From contig NZ_ABEA03000004.1 of assembly GCF_000171235.2 (NCBI RefSeq), forward strand, positions 1-64,000: 64,000 bases of DNA, given 5' to 3'. The notes beneath the pieces were generated by a model that saw only the letters and a program-made list of their open reading frames with translations, did not search any database and was not told the origin of the DNA. Position 1 is the stretch's first letter; every line of letters starts with the position of its first letter. A program made the position numbers and the translations under genes. This DNA comes from Geminisphaera colitermitum TAV2. Its GTDB lineage: Bacteria; Verrucomicrobiota; Verrucomicrobiia; Opitutales; Opitutaceae. Below are positions 53,012 through 62,735 of the stretch, one piece after another.

Positions 53012-53141
53012 GAGCGGCGGCGTCCCCGCCGCCGGACGGGGCGGCAGCCCCGCTGGTTTGAGAGGCGGAACCAACAGGTGGCGGCAGCGGTTTCGGGGCG
53101 CGCTGATGCGCGTCCGACGGCGGGGACGCCGCCGCTCCGGG
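53012..53141. repeat. palindromic repeat D, left of the RAYT
   Basis: 130 bases, GGAGCGGCGGCGTCCCCGCC ... GGCGGGGACGCCGCCGCTCC, with the same centre as repeat C. It lies 38 bases before the RAYT start. Confidence 0.9.
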
Positions 53142-53178
53142 GTTGCGCGTTCCGGCGTACTTCTGGTCAATTTGAATC

Positions 53179-53814
53179 ATGCCTGAACCTCATTTTTTTA
53201 ATCCGATTGATGACGTAAAAAGGATGACGAACCGGTTGCCCCATTGGCAGCAGGCAGGGGGTATTTATTTCGTGACGTTCCGGTTGGGGGATTCGCTGCC
53301 GGATGAATTGTTGAGAATATGGGCGGCGGACCGGCAGGCTTGGCTGAAACAAAATCCACCGCCGCATACGCCGGAACAGGAGACGGAGTATCATCGGAAG
53401 TTTTCCCTCGTGATGGAGCAATGGCTCGATGCGGGGCGCGGTTCGTGCGCGCTGCGCCAAGGGGAGGCAGGCAGGGTGATGGCGGAGGCGTTGCGATTTT
53501 ATGAAGGAAGGTGGTGTGAGATGTTTTCTTTCGTGGTGATGCCCAATCATGTCCATGCATTGTTTGGGTTGTTGAGCGGAGCGGAGATCGACGCGATGAT
53601 TGGAAGATGGAAGAGCTATGTGTCACACGAGCTTGCCATCCGATTGAGAGAAAAATGGCCGTCATGGAAAAAAGACTACTTTGACCGGCTGGTGCGAAAT
53701 GGAACTCATTTTGAACGATGCGTGCGATATATCCGGAGCAATCCGAAAAAGGCCGGATTGCAGGCGGGTGAGTTTGTGTTGTGGGAGAGCGAGCGCGCCA
53801 TGGCGGTGTTGTAG
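53179..53814 (+). CDS. REP-associated tyrosine transposase (RAYT)
   Basis: A 211-residue Y1-type HUH transposase: RLPHWQQAGGIYFVTFRLGDSL at the N-terminus, the HUH motif in SFVVMPNHVHALFGLL, and the catalytic Tyr region FDRLVRNGTHFERCVRYIRSNPKKAGL. RAYTs move or maintain REP palindromes in the chromosome. This gene is bracketed within 40 bases by repeat D and directly by repeat E, the arrangement expected of a RAYT with its own REP units, and five other repeats of the same family lie in the nif island. It has been inserted between nifK and the GNAT gene, on the opposite strand from nif. Confidence 0.9.
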   Translation: MPEPHFFNPIDDVKRMTNRLPHWQQAGGIYFVTFRLGDSLPDELLRIWAADRQAWLKQNPPPHTPEQETEYHRKFSLVMEQWLDAGRGSCALRQGEAGRVMAEALRFYEGRWCEMFSFVVMPNHVHALFGLLSGAEIDAMIGRWKSYVSHELAIRLREKWPSWKKDYFDRLVRNGTHFERCVRYIRSNPKKAGLQAGEFVLWESERAMAVL

Positions 53815-53925
53815 GAAGGGCGGCGTCCCCGCCGCCCGACGGACCGACAGGTTCGCCAAAACGAACGGACTCGCACAATCGGGGCGCGCTGGCGCGCGTC
53901 CGGCGGCGGGGACGCCGCCGCTCCA
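53815..53925. repeat. palindromic repeat E, right of the RAYT
   Basis: 111 bases starting at the RAYT stop codon: GGAAGGGCGGCGTCCCCGCC ... GGCGGGGACGCCGCCGCTCC. It ends eight bases before the nifK stop. Confidence 0.9.
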
Positions 53926-53932
53926 CTGTTTT

Positions 53933-55309
53933 TTACATGACAAGCTCGAACCATTCCTCCGGGCAGGCGCGGTCCTTCTTGTCGAAGAGGGCGCTCGTGA
54001 TCTGGTCGATGAGGCGGATGGCGCCGGCGTAACCCATCGTAGTGAAAAACCGGTGACCGACGCGGTCGAGGATCGGAAAGCCGAAGCGGACGAGCGGAAT
54101 GTCCTCCACGCGGGCGATGTACTTGCCGTAGGTGTTGGAAAGAATCAGGTCTACGGGCGCGTTCTTGATCCACTGGTGCAGCTCGAAGAAGTCGGCCTGC
54201 TGCTTGATCCTCGCGTCGGGCACGACGGGGTCGAGGAGCTCGTGGATGCGCTTCTCGAAGTGGTTGCCCTGGCTGCCGGTGATGACGTAAACGGGCAGCA
54301 GGCCGAGTTCGAGGGCGAACCTGGTCATGGCGATGACGTGGTCGGGATCACCGGCGATGGCGACGCGCTTCTGGTGGAAGTACTGCTGCATGTCGCTCAT
54401 CATGTCGATGAGGCGGCCGCGTTCGGTGGCGATGTCGGGGTGGACCGCGCCGTCGGCCGAGAAGGCGCGCAGGGCCTGGATGAAGGCGTCGGTGCCGCCT
54501 ACGCCGATGGGGAGCTCGAGGAGCTGGCTGGGAACGTTGTGCTTGTTCTCCAGCGTGACGGCGGCCGGGTTGCTGGTGAAGTGGCCGAGGGCGAGCGTGG
54601 CGATGCTGTCGCCCATGGACTTGATTTCGGGAATGGTGGTGCCGCCTTTCGGGAACATCTGGTATTCGCCGTCGAGTCCGCCGTCGAGGACGCCGGAGGT
54701 GTCGGGCAGGATGACGGCGGGCACGCCCATGAGCGTGGTGAGGCGGCGGAACTCGCGCATGTCGGCGGGTTCGACGAAGCCGGGGATGAGGTTGATCTGG
54801 TTTTTCGTCTCACCGGTGCGCTCGGCCAGGTATTTGATAATCGATGACACCATGTTGGCGAAGCCGGTGATGTGCGAGCCGACGAAGCTGGGGGTGTTGG
54901 TGTGGATGACGATCTTGCCTTCGGGGACGGAGCCTTCCTCGCGAGCACGTTTCACGATCGTGGGAATGTCGTCGCCGATGACCTCGGAGAGGCACGTGGT
55001 GTGGACGGCGACGATGTCGGGATTGTAGATCGTGAAGATATTCTTGAGCGCCTGGGTGAGGTTGGCGAGTCCGCCGAAGACGGAGGCGCCTTCGGTGAAG
55101 GAACTGGTCGTGGCGACGACGGGTTCCTTGAAGTGGCGGGTGAGGTGCGAGCGGTGATAGGAGCAGCAGCCCTGCGAGCCGTGGCTGTGCGGCATGCAGC
55201 CGTGGATGCCGAGCGAGGCATACATGGCCCCGATGGGCTGGCAGGTCTTGGCGGCGTTGATGCGAAGGGCTTTGCGGTCGAGGATCTCGGTGGTGGTTCC
55301 GTTGAGCAT
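53933..55309 (-). CDS. nifK: nitrogenase MoFe protein beta chain
   Basis: Beta subunit of dinitrogenase; with NifD it holds the P-cluster. The 458-residue length (start 55309, MLNGTTTEILDRKALRINAA) equals that of clostridial-type NifK lacking the long N-terminal extension of proteobacterial homologues. P-cluster Cys ligands are in INAAKTCQPIGAMYASLGIHGCMPHSHGSQGC and HTTCLSEVIGDDIPT. Other blocks: YNPDIVAVHTTC, FPKGGTTIPEIKSMGDS and FGFPILDRVGHRFFTTMGYAG. It is third in the nifHDK run; no terminator is seen before repeat E. Confidence 0.98.
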   Translation of the reverse strand: MLNGTTTEILDRKALRINAAKTCQPIGAMYASLGIHGCMPHSHGSQGCCSYHRSHLTRHFKEPVVATTSSFTEGASVFGGLANLTQALKNIFTIYNPDIVAVHTTCLSEVIGDDIPTIVKRAREEGSVPEGKIVIHTNTPSFVGSHITGFANMVSSIIKYLAERTGETKNQINLIPGFVEPADMREFRRLTTLMGVPAVILPDTSGVLDGGLDGEYQMFPKGGTTIPEIKSMGDSIATLALGHFTSNPAAVTLENKHNVPSQLLELPIGVGGTDAFIQALRAFSADGAVHPDIATERGRLIDMMSDMQQYFHQKRVAIAGDPDHVIAMTRFALELGLLPVYVITGSQGNHFEKRIHELLDPVVPDARIKQQADFFELHQWIKNAPVDLILSNTYGKYIARVEDIPLVRFGFPILDRVGHRFFTTMGYAGAIRLIDQITSALFDKKDRACPEEWFELVM

Positions 55310-55358
55310 GGCAGTGGTGGGTTTTCGATTTTGATTTTGGATTTTCGATTGGGAAGGA

Positions 55359-55386
55359 GGAGGGGCGACGTCAGCGCCGCCCCTCC
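55359..55386 (-). other. hairpin between nifD and nifK
   Basis: GGAGGGGCG and CGCCCCTCC form a 9-bp stem with a 10-base loop in the 95-base nifD-nifK gap, followed on the minus strand by an AT-rich run. It could stabilise or separate the two mRNA segments. Confidence 0.5.
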
Positions 55387-55404
55387 CGTGAGGAGCTCTG
55401 GCGC

Positions 55405-57177
55405 TTAGCCTTCGTCCCCGGCACCGGCGGCGGCTTTCCATGTCTTGGGTTCGTCTTCGATGGCGGCGGATTTGTCTTTCGGTTTATACACGGGGCGCGC
55501 GGGGACGGCTGGATTGGTCTTCCACGGCGCGGTGACGAGTTTCCAGACCTTGGTGTTCACCATGCGGTCGATTTCCTTGTAGAAATTGGCCGCGCCGGTG
55601 AAGGCGGCATAGGGTCCTCCGTAATCATAGCTGTGGAGCTGTTTGCAGGGGACGCCGAGTTTCTCGATGATGAACTTTTCCTTGATGCCCGAGCCGATGA
55701 CGTCGGGTTTGTAGATCTCGATGAGTTTTTCGATTTCGTGGTGCGAGATGTCGTCGATGACCAAGGTGTGCTTGGCCATCTCCTTCATCATGCCTTCGTA
55801 GTCGCGGTAGGTGAAACCGCCGGCCTCGAGGGCGGCGTCCTGCTCCGCCGTCTTGCGCGGGCGGTAGCGTTTGGCGTCGGCTTCGACGCTGATCTCCTCG
55901 ATGTTGCGGGAGTCGGCATCGATCTTGATCGTGGGGAGGACGGCGCGGCCTTCGTAGTCGTCGCGGTGGGCGAATTCGTAGCCGGCGGCGATGACCTTCA
56001 TGCCCATGTCGCGGAAGAGGTCCTGGTAGTGGTGGGCGCGGGAGCCGCCGACGAAGAGGGCGGCGGTCTTGCCTTGGCAACGCGAGCGGACGTCGTCGCG
56101 GATCGGGCGGAGGACGGCCATTTCCTGGGCGATGACCTCCTCGACGCGGTCGGTGAGCTTTTTCGAGTCGAAGTACTTGGCGATCTTGCGCAGCGACTTG
56201 GCGGTGGATTCGGCACCGATGAAGTTGACCTTGAACCAAGGGATGCCGAATTTTTTCTCCATCATCTCGGCCATGTAGTTGATGGAACGGTGGCACTGGA
56301 CGACGTTGAGATCGACGGTGTGGCAGCGGGTGACCTGCTCGTAGGAGATGTCACCGGAGAGCGTAGCGGTGATGTGGATACCGCACTTGCGCAGGAGGGT
56401 GTCGATCTCCCACGCGTCGCCACCGATGTTGTATTCGCCGAGCATGTTGATACGGAACTCGGCGTCGTCGGGCGTGTCGTCGAGGCCGACCATGTGCTTG
56501 AACACGCCGTTGTTGGCGATGTGGTGGCCGGCGGACTGTGAGACGCCCTTGTAGCCTTCGCAGGAGAAGCCGAAGATGTTGATGCCGAGTTCTTCCTTGG
56601 CGAGGCGGCAGACGGTGTGGATGTCGTCGCCGATGAGGCCGACAGGGCAGGTGGCGTAGACGGCGATGGCCTTGGGCTTGAAGATGGCGTAGGCTTCGCG
56701 GATGGCGGCGGCGAGTTTCTTTTCCCCGCCGAAGATGATCTCGTCCTCCATCATGTCGGTGGTCATCGAATACTGGAGGTAGTTGATCTGGCCGGGATGC
56801 GGACGGGCGAGGTTGCGGCGGGTCTGCCACGAGTAGAAGCTGCAGCCGATGGGCCCGTGCGTGATGTGGAGGACGTCGTGCATCGGACCGATGACGACGC
56901 CGCGGCAGCCGGCATAGGTGCAGCCGCGCTGGGTGATGATGCCGGGGATGGTGCGGGTGTTGGCAGCGATCTGCGGCGGGTTCTCCGGGTCGTTGAGGAG
57001 AAATTGTTTCGCGCGCTTCTTCTTGGTTTTGTCGGGGTAGATTTTCAGCATTTCGTCGCGGGCGACGGCGGGATCGATGGTGTCGGCGAACGCGGCGGAG
57101 GAGCCGGGCGGGGAGGGTGGCTCGGGAGGGGAGGCGGAAGCGGCGCCGTCGGAGAGTGGGTCGGAGATGGTGCTCAT
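55405..57177 (-). CDS. nifD: nitrogenase MoFe protein alpha chain
   Basis: Alpha subunit of dinitrogenase, binding FeMo-co. The 590-residue protein has a 45-residue Pro/Ala-rich N-terminal extension, then the P-cluster ligands (QRGCTYAGCRG, HGPIGC, ATCPVGLIGDD), the FeMo-co Cys region VVQCHRSINYMAEMMEK and the His in QLHSYDYGGPYAAFTG. The stretch HRDDYEGRAVLPTIKIDADS and following residues form the about 50-residue insertion that marks clostridial-type (group III) NifD. The C-terminal extension (PVYKPKDKSAAIEDEPKTW) is unusual. Mo-type rather than V- or Fe-type by these blocks and by the presence of nifE, nifN and modABC. Confidence 0.98.
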   Translation of the reverse strand: MSTISDPLSDGAASASPPEPPSPPGSSAAFADTIDPAVARDEMLKIYPDKTKKKRAKQFLLNDPENPPQIAANTRTIPGIITQRGCTYAGCRGVVIGPMHDVLHITHGPIGCSFYSWQTRRNLARPHPGQINYLQYSMTTDMMEDEIIFGGEKKLAAAIREAYAIFKPKAIAVYATCPVGLIGDDIHTVCRLAKEELGINIFGFSCEGYKGVSQSAGHHIANNGVFKHMVGLDDTPDDAEFRINMLGEYNIGGDAWEIDTLLRKCGIHITATLSGDISYEQVTRCHTVDLNVVQCHRSINYMAEMMEKKFGIPWFKVNFIGAESTAKSLRKIAKYFDSKKLTDRVEEVIAQEMAVLRPIRDDVRSRCQGKTAALFVGGSRAHHYQDLFRDMGMKVIAAGYEFAHRDDYEGRAVLPTIKIDADSRNIEEISVEADAKRYRPRKTAEQDAALEAGGFTYRDYEGMMKEMAKHTLVIDDISHHEIEKLIEIYKPDVIGSGIKEKFIIEKLGVPCKQLHSYDYGGPYAAFTGAANFYKEIDRMVNTKVWKLVTAPWKTNPAVPARPVYKPKDKSAAIEDEPKTWKAAAGAGDEG

Positions 57178-57263
57178 CGTTGGTGGTGGTGAGTGGTCAG
57201 ACGTGAATGGTGGGATGGCGGGTGGTCGGTCGATGGTATGTGTGCGGGAGCGGGCGGTCTGGA

Positions 57264-57362
57264 GGAGCGGCGGTGTCCTCGCCGCCGGCCGGGACGGCTG
57301 TCCCTAAGTTTGCGCTGATGGCGCGCTGGCGCGCGTCCGACGACAGGGACGCCGCCGCTCCG
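57264..57362. repeat. palindromic repeat F between nifH and nifD
   Basis: About 99 bases, GGAGCGGCGGTGTCCTCGCC ... GGGACGCCGCCGCTCC, a slightly diverged member of the family, occupying most of the 204-base nifH-nifD gap. As RNA it would form a strong hairpin and may modulate the nifH/nifDK ratio. Confidence 0.85.
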
Positions 57363-57381
57363 TTGCGCGGTCGGCAGCGGC

Positions 57382-58257
<876 letters not shown>

Positions 58258-58259
58258 TT

Positions 58260-58275
58260 AGCGTCGCGTATGCCA
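58260..58275 (-). promoter_or_regulatory. candidate sigma-54 promoter of nifHDK
   Basis: TGGCATACGCGACGCT: GG and GC separated by ten bases, -24 close to TGGCAC, -12 as ACGCT instead of TTGCT. Predicted start about 43 bases before the nifH ATG. A similar sequence and spacing to the upstream palindrome occur before nifE. Confidence 0.55.
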
Positions 58276-58405
58276 AGGGTCTGAAAGGGGCAGATGATAG
58301 GGGGCTTTAGGTGATGGTGATAAGCTGGTTAAAAATTTTGACTCAACTTGTTCATGGAATGCAGGGGGGCCGGAGGCTACGCGGATGTCGGAGGGAGGGG
58401 GTCGA

Positions 58406-58423
58406 TCCTACGAAAATGTAGGA
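58406..58423. promoter_or_regulatory. upstream palindrome of nifH
   Basis: TCCTACGAAAATGTAGGA: perfect 6-bp arms, 6-base AT spacer (TAC-N6-GTA core), 131 bases upstream of the promoter candidate. The nifE region carries a near copy. The geometry recalls the GTAC-N6-GTAC sites of VnfA-type activators rather than TGT-N10-ACA of NifA. Confidence 0.6.
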
Positions 58424-58715
58424 ATGCGGAGAGGGGGATGGAGAGGTATTCTAAAAGTGGATACCCTGCGAGCGAGGGAGCCTATGGGATGGATGAGGCT
58501 TATGGGGGGGAAGGGGTAATCAGGAGCGGAGGGCGCGGTCGTGGAGGGTGGGCGCTGGCATGACAAGGTATCGGAAGGGAGAGCAGGGAGCGCGCCAGCG
58601 GTGGCCGTCCTGGATGAGGGGGACGACCGGCCAGTGAGTAAATCAGAAGCGGCGGCACCAGGCTTGTCGGGTGTTATGCATATAAAGAGACAGGGCCGGA
58701 TCAGGGAATCAGTGA

Positions 58716-58753
58716 ATGCACAACTGTGTTCCGGCCGGAACACAGTTGTGCAT
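58716..58753. other. perfect 38-bp palindrome
   Basis: ATGCACAACTGTGTTCCGG followed directly by its exact complement. It lies 13 bases after the modC stop. It could end the mod transcript (no T-run on either side) or bind a dimeric protein. The rest of 58207-58765 holds no gene. Confidence 0.85.
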
Positions 58754-58765
58754 CGGGGGCGGGGG

Positions 58766-59851
58766 TCAGGCGAGGACGGCGACGGCCTTGATCTGGGCGT
58801 GGACGGGGAGGCCGGGGCGGAGGGAGAGTTGGTCGCGGGAGAGGCGGGTGATGCGGGCGGTGAGGGCGACTCCTCCAGAGTCGAGGCCGACGAGGACGTG
58901 ACCGGGATCGTCGGCCGGGGCCTCGGCGGTGACGGTGGCGGGGAGGAGGTTGAGGATGCTGGTGTCGGCCGGCGGGTGGAGGGTGAGGCTGATGTCGCGG
59001 GCCTTGATCTGCACGCGCAGGCGGTCGCCGGCCGGGACGGGGTCGTGGACGACGCGGAGGATGCCGCCTGCAAAGGCGAGGGTGATCAGGCGGTAGGCGG
59101 GATCGTAGTCGCGGACGGTGCCTTCGATCACGGTGCCGACGGCGTCGGTGAAGGTGGCGGGCAGGTCGAGGCGGGCGAGGGTGTCGGCGAGGGGGCCGCT
59201 GGCGACGACGTGGCCGGCTTCGAGGAGGACGAGGTGGTCGGCGAGGCGGGCGACTTCGTCGGGCGAGTGGCTGACGTAGAGGACGGGGATGTCGAGGGTG
59301 TCGTGGAGGCGTTCGAGGTAGGGGAGGATTTCGCGTTTGCGGGCGAGGTCGAGGGCGGCGAGGGGCTCGTCCATGAGGAGGAGGCGCGGGTCGGCGAGGA
59401 GGGCGCGGGCGATGGCGACGCGCTGGCGTTCGCCGCCGGAGAGGGTCTGGGGACGGCGGTCGAGGAGGTGGCCGATGCCGAGGAGCTCGATCAGGTGCCG
59501 GTCGTCGGGGGCGGCGCGGGCGGGGGCGCGGCGCTTTTTGCCGTATTCGAGGTTCTGCGACACGGAGAGGTGGGGGAAGAGGGCGGCGTCCTGGAAGACG
59601 TAGCCGAGGGCGCGGCGGTGCACGGGGACGAAGAGGCCGCGGTCGTCGTCCTGCCAGGTTTCGCCGTTGACTTCGAGGCGGATGCCGGGGGCGCGTTCGA
59701 GGCCGGCGATGAGGCGCAGGCAGGTGGTCTTGCCCGAGCCGGAGTGGCCGAAGAGGGCGGTGACGCCGCGGCCGGGCAGTATGAGGTCGACGTCGAGCGT
59801 GAAGCCGGGGTAGGTGCGGCGGAGGCGGGCGTGGATGGAATCTGAACTCAT
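58766..59851 (-). CDS. modC: molybdate ABC transporter ATPase
   Basis: ATPase of the molybdate importer, 361 residues from ATG 59851, which overlaps the modB stop by one base (TGATG). Walker [13 protein letters not shown]-loop [14 protein letters not shown], signature [15 protein letters not shown], Walker [13 protein letters not shown] and H-loop [11 protein letters not shown] are complete. The C-terminal Mop-like domain ([12 protein letters not shown] ... [27 protein letters not shown]) binds molybdate and mediates trans-inhibition. Supplies Mo for FeMo-co. Confidence 0.96.
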   Translation of the reverse strand: MSSDSIHARLRRTYPGFTLDVDLILPGRGVTALFGHSGSGKTTCLRLIAGLERAPGIRLEVNGETWQDDDRGLFVPVHRRALGYVFQDAALFPHLSVSQNLEYGKKRRAPARAAPDDRHLIELLGIGHLLDRRPQTLSGGERQRVAIARALLADPRLLLMDEPLAALDLARKREILPYLERLHDTLDIPVLYVSHSPDEVARLADHLVLLEAGHVVASGPLADTLARLDLPATFTDAVGTVIEGTVRDYDPAYRLITLAFAGGILRVVHDPVPAGDRLRVQIKARDISLTLHPPADTSILNLLPATVTAEAPADDPGHVLVGLDSGGVALTARITRLSRDQLSLRPGLPVHAQIKAVAVLA

Positions 59852-60516
59852 CAGGTGGCGCTCCTCCTGACGAGGCGTTCGCTGAGCCAGAGGGCGGCGA
59901 AGGCGAGGGCGACGGAGATGGCGAGCAGGCCGGTGGCCTCGGTGTCGCGGCCGAGCTGGACGTGGTGGTAGATGCCGAGGGCGAGGGTGATGGTCTCGCC
60001 GGGGATCATGCCGGCGATCATGATGGTGGCGCCGAACTCGCCGAGGGCGCGGGCAAAGGAGAGCACGCCGCCGGCGACGAGGCCGCGCAGGGCCAGGGGG
60101 AGCGTGACGGTGAAGAAGGCGTCCCAAGGGCCGGCGCCGAGGGTGCGCGCGGCGTGCTCGAGGCGGGTATCGATCTCCTCGAAGGCGACACGGGCGGTGC
60201 GCACGAAGAGGGGGAAGGACATGACGGCGGTGGCGATCACCACGGCTTTCCAGGTGAAGACGATCTCGACGCCGAGGGTGTTTTCGAGGAAGTGGCCGAG
60301 GGGGCCGCGGCGTCCGAAGAGTTTTAAAAGGATGAGGCCGGTGGCGACGGGGGGGATGACGAGGGGGAGGGCGACGACGGTTTCGACGAGGGTCTTGCCG
60401 GGCCAGGCGCGGCGGGCGAGGAGCCAGGCGAGGGCGACGCCGGGCGGGAGGATCAGCAAGGTGCTGAGCGCGGCGACGCCGAGGGTGAAGAGGGTGACGT
60501 GGAGGGTCTCGGGCAA
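59851..60516 (-). CDS. modB: molybdate ABC transporter permease
   Basis: A 221-residue inner-membrane permease with about five spans; the conserved EAA-type cytoplasmic loop is [32 protein letters not shown], and the family segment [23 protein letters not shown] is present. It lies 56 bases after modA and overlaps modC. Together they form modABC transcribed towards nifH. Confidence 0.95.
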   Translation of the reverse strand: MPETLHVTLFTLGVAALSTLLILPPGVALAWLLARRAWPGKTLVETVVALPLVIPPVATGLILLKLFGRRGPLGHFLENTLGVEIVFTWKAVVIATAVMSFPLFVRTARVAFEEIDTRLEHAARTLGAGPWDAFFTVTLPLALRGLVAGGVLSFARALGEFGATIMIAGMIPGETITLALGIYHHVQLGRDTEATGLLAISVALAFAALWLSERLVRRSAT

Positions 60517-60572
60517 GGGGAGAGGCGGAGGATAGGTCCTATGGGACGGAGCCCATAGGGCCTATGGGCGGA

Positions 60573-61340
60573 TTACTGCGGCGGGAGGAAGCCGTATTTG
60601 GCGAAGACGGCCTGGGACTCGGGGCCGGCCAACCACTCGACGAGTTTTTTGGCGGCGTCGGGGGACTTGGTGGCCTTGATGACGGCGGCGGGGTAGGTGA
60701 TCGAGGGGCCTTCGGCGAGGGGGACTTCGTAGGCGATCTTCACTTTTTTGGAGATGAGGGCGTCGGTCTTGTAGACGATGCCGGCGTCGGCGTTGCCGGC
60801 TTCCACGGCGGCGAGCACGGCGCGGACGTTGTCGACGAAGACGGTCTTCGACTGGATAGGCTCCCAGAGACCGAGCTTGCCGAGGTGCTCTTTCGAGTAG
60901 GTGCCGACAGGGACGGTCGCGGGGTCGCCGAAGACGACGCGGCGCACGGCGGGCTTGGGGAGGTCGGCTAGGGTGGCAATGACGGTGTTGTCGGTCGCGG
61001 TGACGAGGACGATGGTATTGGCGAGCAGGGTGCGGCGGGTGCCGGCGAGGAGGAGGCCGCCGTTTTCGAGCTGGTCGACGCGGAGTTCGTCGGCGGAGAA
61101 GATCACGTCGGCGGGGGCGCCTTCGCGGATCTGGCGGGTGAGCGCGCCGGAGGCTCCGAAGTTGAAGCGGAGCCGGTCTCCGGTGGCCTGGGCGTAGATG
61201 GGGGCGATTTCCTTGAAGGCGTCGGAGAGGCTGGCGGCGGCGAAGACGGTGAGGTCGGCGGCGCGGGCGGCGGTGGTCGCCAGGCCGGTGAGGGCGAGCG
61301 CGAATATAGCGGTGAGCGTGAGTGTGTGGATGCGTTTCAT
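60573..61340 (-). CDS. modA: molybdate-binding periplasmic protein
   Basis: A 255-residue binding protein: signal peptide (TLTLTAIFALALTGLATTAARA), ligand-site motif TVFAAASLSDAFKEIAPIY near the N-terminus, FNFGASGALTRQIREGAPADVIFSAD, and GNADAGIVYKTDALI near the C-terminus. All are typical of ModA. First gene of modABC. The 346-base gap upstream contains a terminator-like hairpin of mop and a TTGTATACAA palindrome, but no clear ModE box. Confidence 0.96.
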   Translation of the reverse strand: MKRIHTLTLTAIFALALTGLATTAARAADLTVFAAASLSDAFKEIAPIYAQATGDRLRFNFGASGALTRQIREGAPADVIFSADELRVDQLENGGLLLAGTRRTLLANTIVLVTATDNTVIATLADLPKPAVRRVVFGDPATVPVGTYSKEHLGKLGLWEPIQSKTVFVDNVRAVLAAVEAGNADAGIVYKTDALISKKVKIAYEVPLAEGPSITYPAAVIKATKSPDAAKKLVEWLAGPESQAVFAKYGFLPPQ

Positions 61341-61577
61341 GACAGGTGGTCGATGTGAGTCGTGCGTGTGTGGCAGGTGTGATTACGATTGCATTAGCAA
61401 GAACAGGGCCAGAGAGCGGGCATCACGCGGTCAGCACAGGGTGCGCCAGCCGGGACTCAGAAGGCAGGGAGCAACGAGCGGGGCAGCAGGTAAAACCTGG
61501 ACTATTCCGGATGATTAGCCGGGGTTGTTTGTATACAAGGCGAAGAGGTGGAGAAGGGGTGCATTGAGTTTTGGATA

Positions 61578-61609
61578 CAAAAGACGGCATCCGTTTGAGG
61601 GATGCCGTC
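61578..61609 (-). terminator. terminator of mop
   Basis: GACGGCATCC and GGATGCCGTC form a perfect 10-bp stem with a 7-base loop, followed on the minus strand by TTTTGTATCC, 78 bases beyond the mop stop. Confidence 0.75.
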
Positions 61610-61686
61610 GTGTGTGGTGGACGCTTGCGAAAGCCGTGAAAATGTGGCGAAGCGGAGGTGTTTTTCTGCCGGAACAGAACAGTCGG

Positions 61687-61896
61687 TCAGTCGGCGCCGA
61701 TCATGACGGAGGAGGCTTTGATGATGGCGGAGGCTGGGGAGCCTTTTTTGAGTTTGAGGTCGGCGACGGCGTCGGCGGTGACGCTGGCGGTGAGTTGCAC
61801 GCCGGGTGCGATCTCAATGACGACGAGGCTGCTGATGGGGCCTTTTTTGATGGATACGACCTTGCCGGGAAGGATGTTGCGGGCGCTGAGTTTCAT
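61687..61896 (-). CDS. mop: molbindin (Mop domain protein)
   Basis: A 69-residue single Mop (TOBE) domain protein: MKLSARNILPGKVVSIKKGP followed by ISSLVVIEIAPGVQLTASVTA and ASAIIKASSVMIG. Molbindins assemble into hexamers that store molybdate in the cytoplasm. With modABC it ensures Mo supply to nitrogenase. It has its own terminator and so forms a separate unit. Confidence 0.95.
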   Translation of the reverse strand: MKLSARNILPGKVVSIKKGPISSLVVIEIAPGVQLTASVTADAVADLKLKKGSPASAIIKASSVMIGAD

Positions 61897-61942
61897 GTTG
61901 GTCTCTGTTTTCTGGTTAGTCTTGGATTTGGCTTAGAATAAA

Positions 61943-61956
61943 ACCCTGATCAGGGT
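61943..61956. promoter_or_regulatory. short palindrome upstream of mop
   Basis: ACCCTGATCAGGGT, 14-bp perfect palindrome 47 bases before the mop ATG. Possible operator; no known consensus recognised. Confidence 0.35.
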
Positions 61957-62113
61957 AGGTCACGTTTGTATGACGAGCGAAGAGAGCACAGGACATGCCA
62001 TGGCGGTGGAACGAATCATGCGTGAGCCGTCGGTGATGGCGGCGCGGCGGGCGGTGGCGCAGATTTCGCAGGCGCGGAGCAGGCGAAGCGCTGCGGGGTG
62101 ACACGTCCTGATC

Positions 62114-62735
62114 GTAATAGTTTTGAAGGTCAAAGCGGCTGCCTTAAACTAAGGTTGATACTTGTCGTTCATGTCAGGCCCTCGGAATGGGAGGGCCTTT
62201 CTGTTTTCAGTGGATTTTTATGGGTAATTTTCTGTCTCGATCGAATGTTTTCGGGCGAATTTTCGATATGCACCTTGTTTCCTCTGGCAGGCTCTTACTG
62301 TCCGGTTTCAGGGAGTTTTTGCTGCCTGTTTTCCTGTCTCGGAAATCGGTGAAATGTCGGAATAGCAGGATGCTTTTCAGGTTAACGGGATTTTCGGACA
62401 CCTGATTTTTTGGGTGTCTGGAATCGGTGATTTTCGGGATTATCTGAAGGAACTCGATTTTACAGGAATCCTGTTTTTGGTTGACTTTCGTATGTTTCAA
62501 TGATTCGATGATTGTAGTGATCAGGTTCGACAAGCCCTGTGTCAGCGTCGCCGGTGCCGTGGAGTATTTCCACGAGCACATGCGGCTTGCTGACTACCTG
62601 AAACAGGGCGACCAGTCGGAAATGACTTGGGTCGGTCAGGGAGCCGCTTTGCTCAGTCTGGCCGGTCCGTGCCGGGTAAACGACTTCGAGACGCTGTGCT
62701 CGGGTCGGCATCCGGCAACAGGAGAAAGCCTTCTG
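62114..62735. repeat. relaxase leader plus 5' end, copy 2 (possible oriT)
   Basis: Diverged direct repeat of 31004-31623, starting GTAATAGTTTTGAA and running into the relaxase gene. Conserved blocks include TTTTCGATATGCACCTTGTT, TCTTACTGTCCGGTTTCAGG and ACAGGAATCCTGT. Contains a terminator-like hairpin at 62177-62198. Confidence 0.75.
62177..62198 (+). terminator. terminator-like hairpin in the relaxase leader
   Basis: AGGCCCT and AGGGCCT stem with 8-base loop followed by TTCTGTTTT. Absent from copy 1, where the same position is AT-rich. Confidence 0.55.

Noticed and set aside
58541-59845. 434-residue plus-strand frame opposite modC
   Set aside because: Antisense of modC, Gly/Glu-rich, no motifs.
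61500-61560. ModE-type molybdate operator near TTGTATACAA
   Set aside because: The palindrome is short and lacks the ModE consensus halves; too weak to call.
61970-62101. 44-residue plus-strand frame between mop and the relaxase leader
   Set aside because: Short, Ala/Arg-rich, no family recognised and no ribosome-binding site; could be a truncated gene end but cannot be supported.
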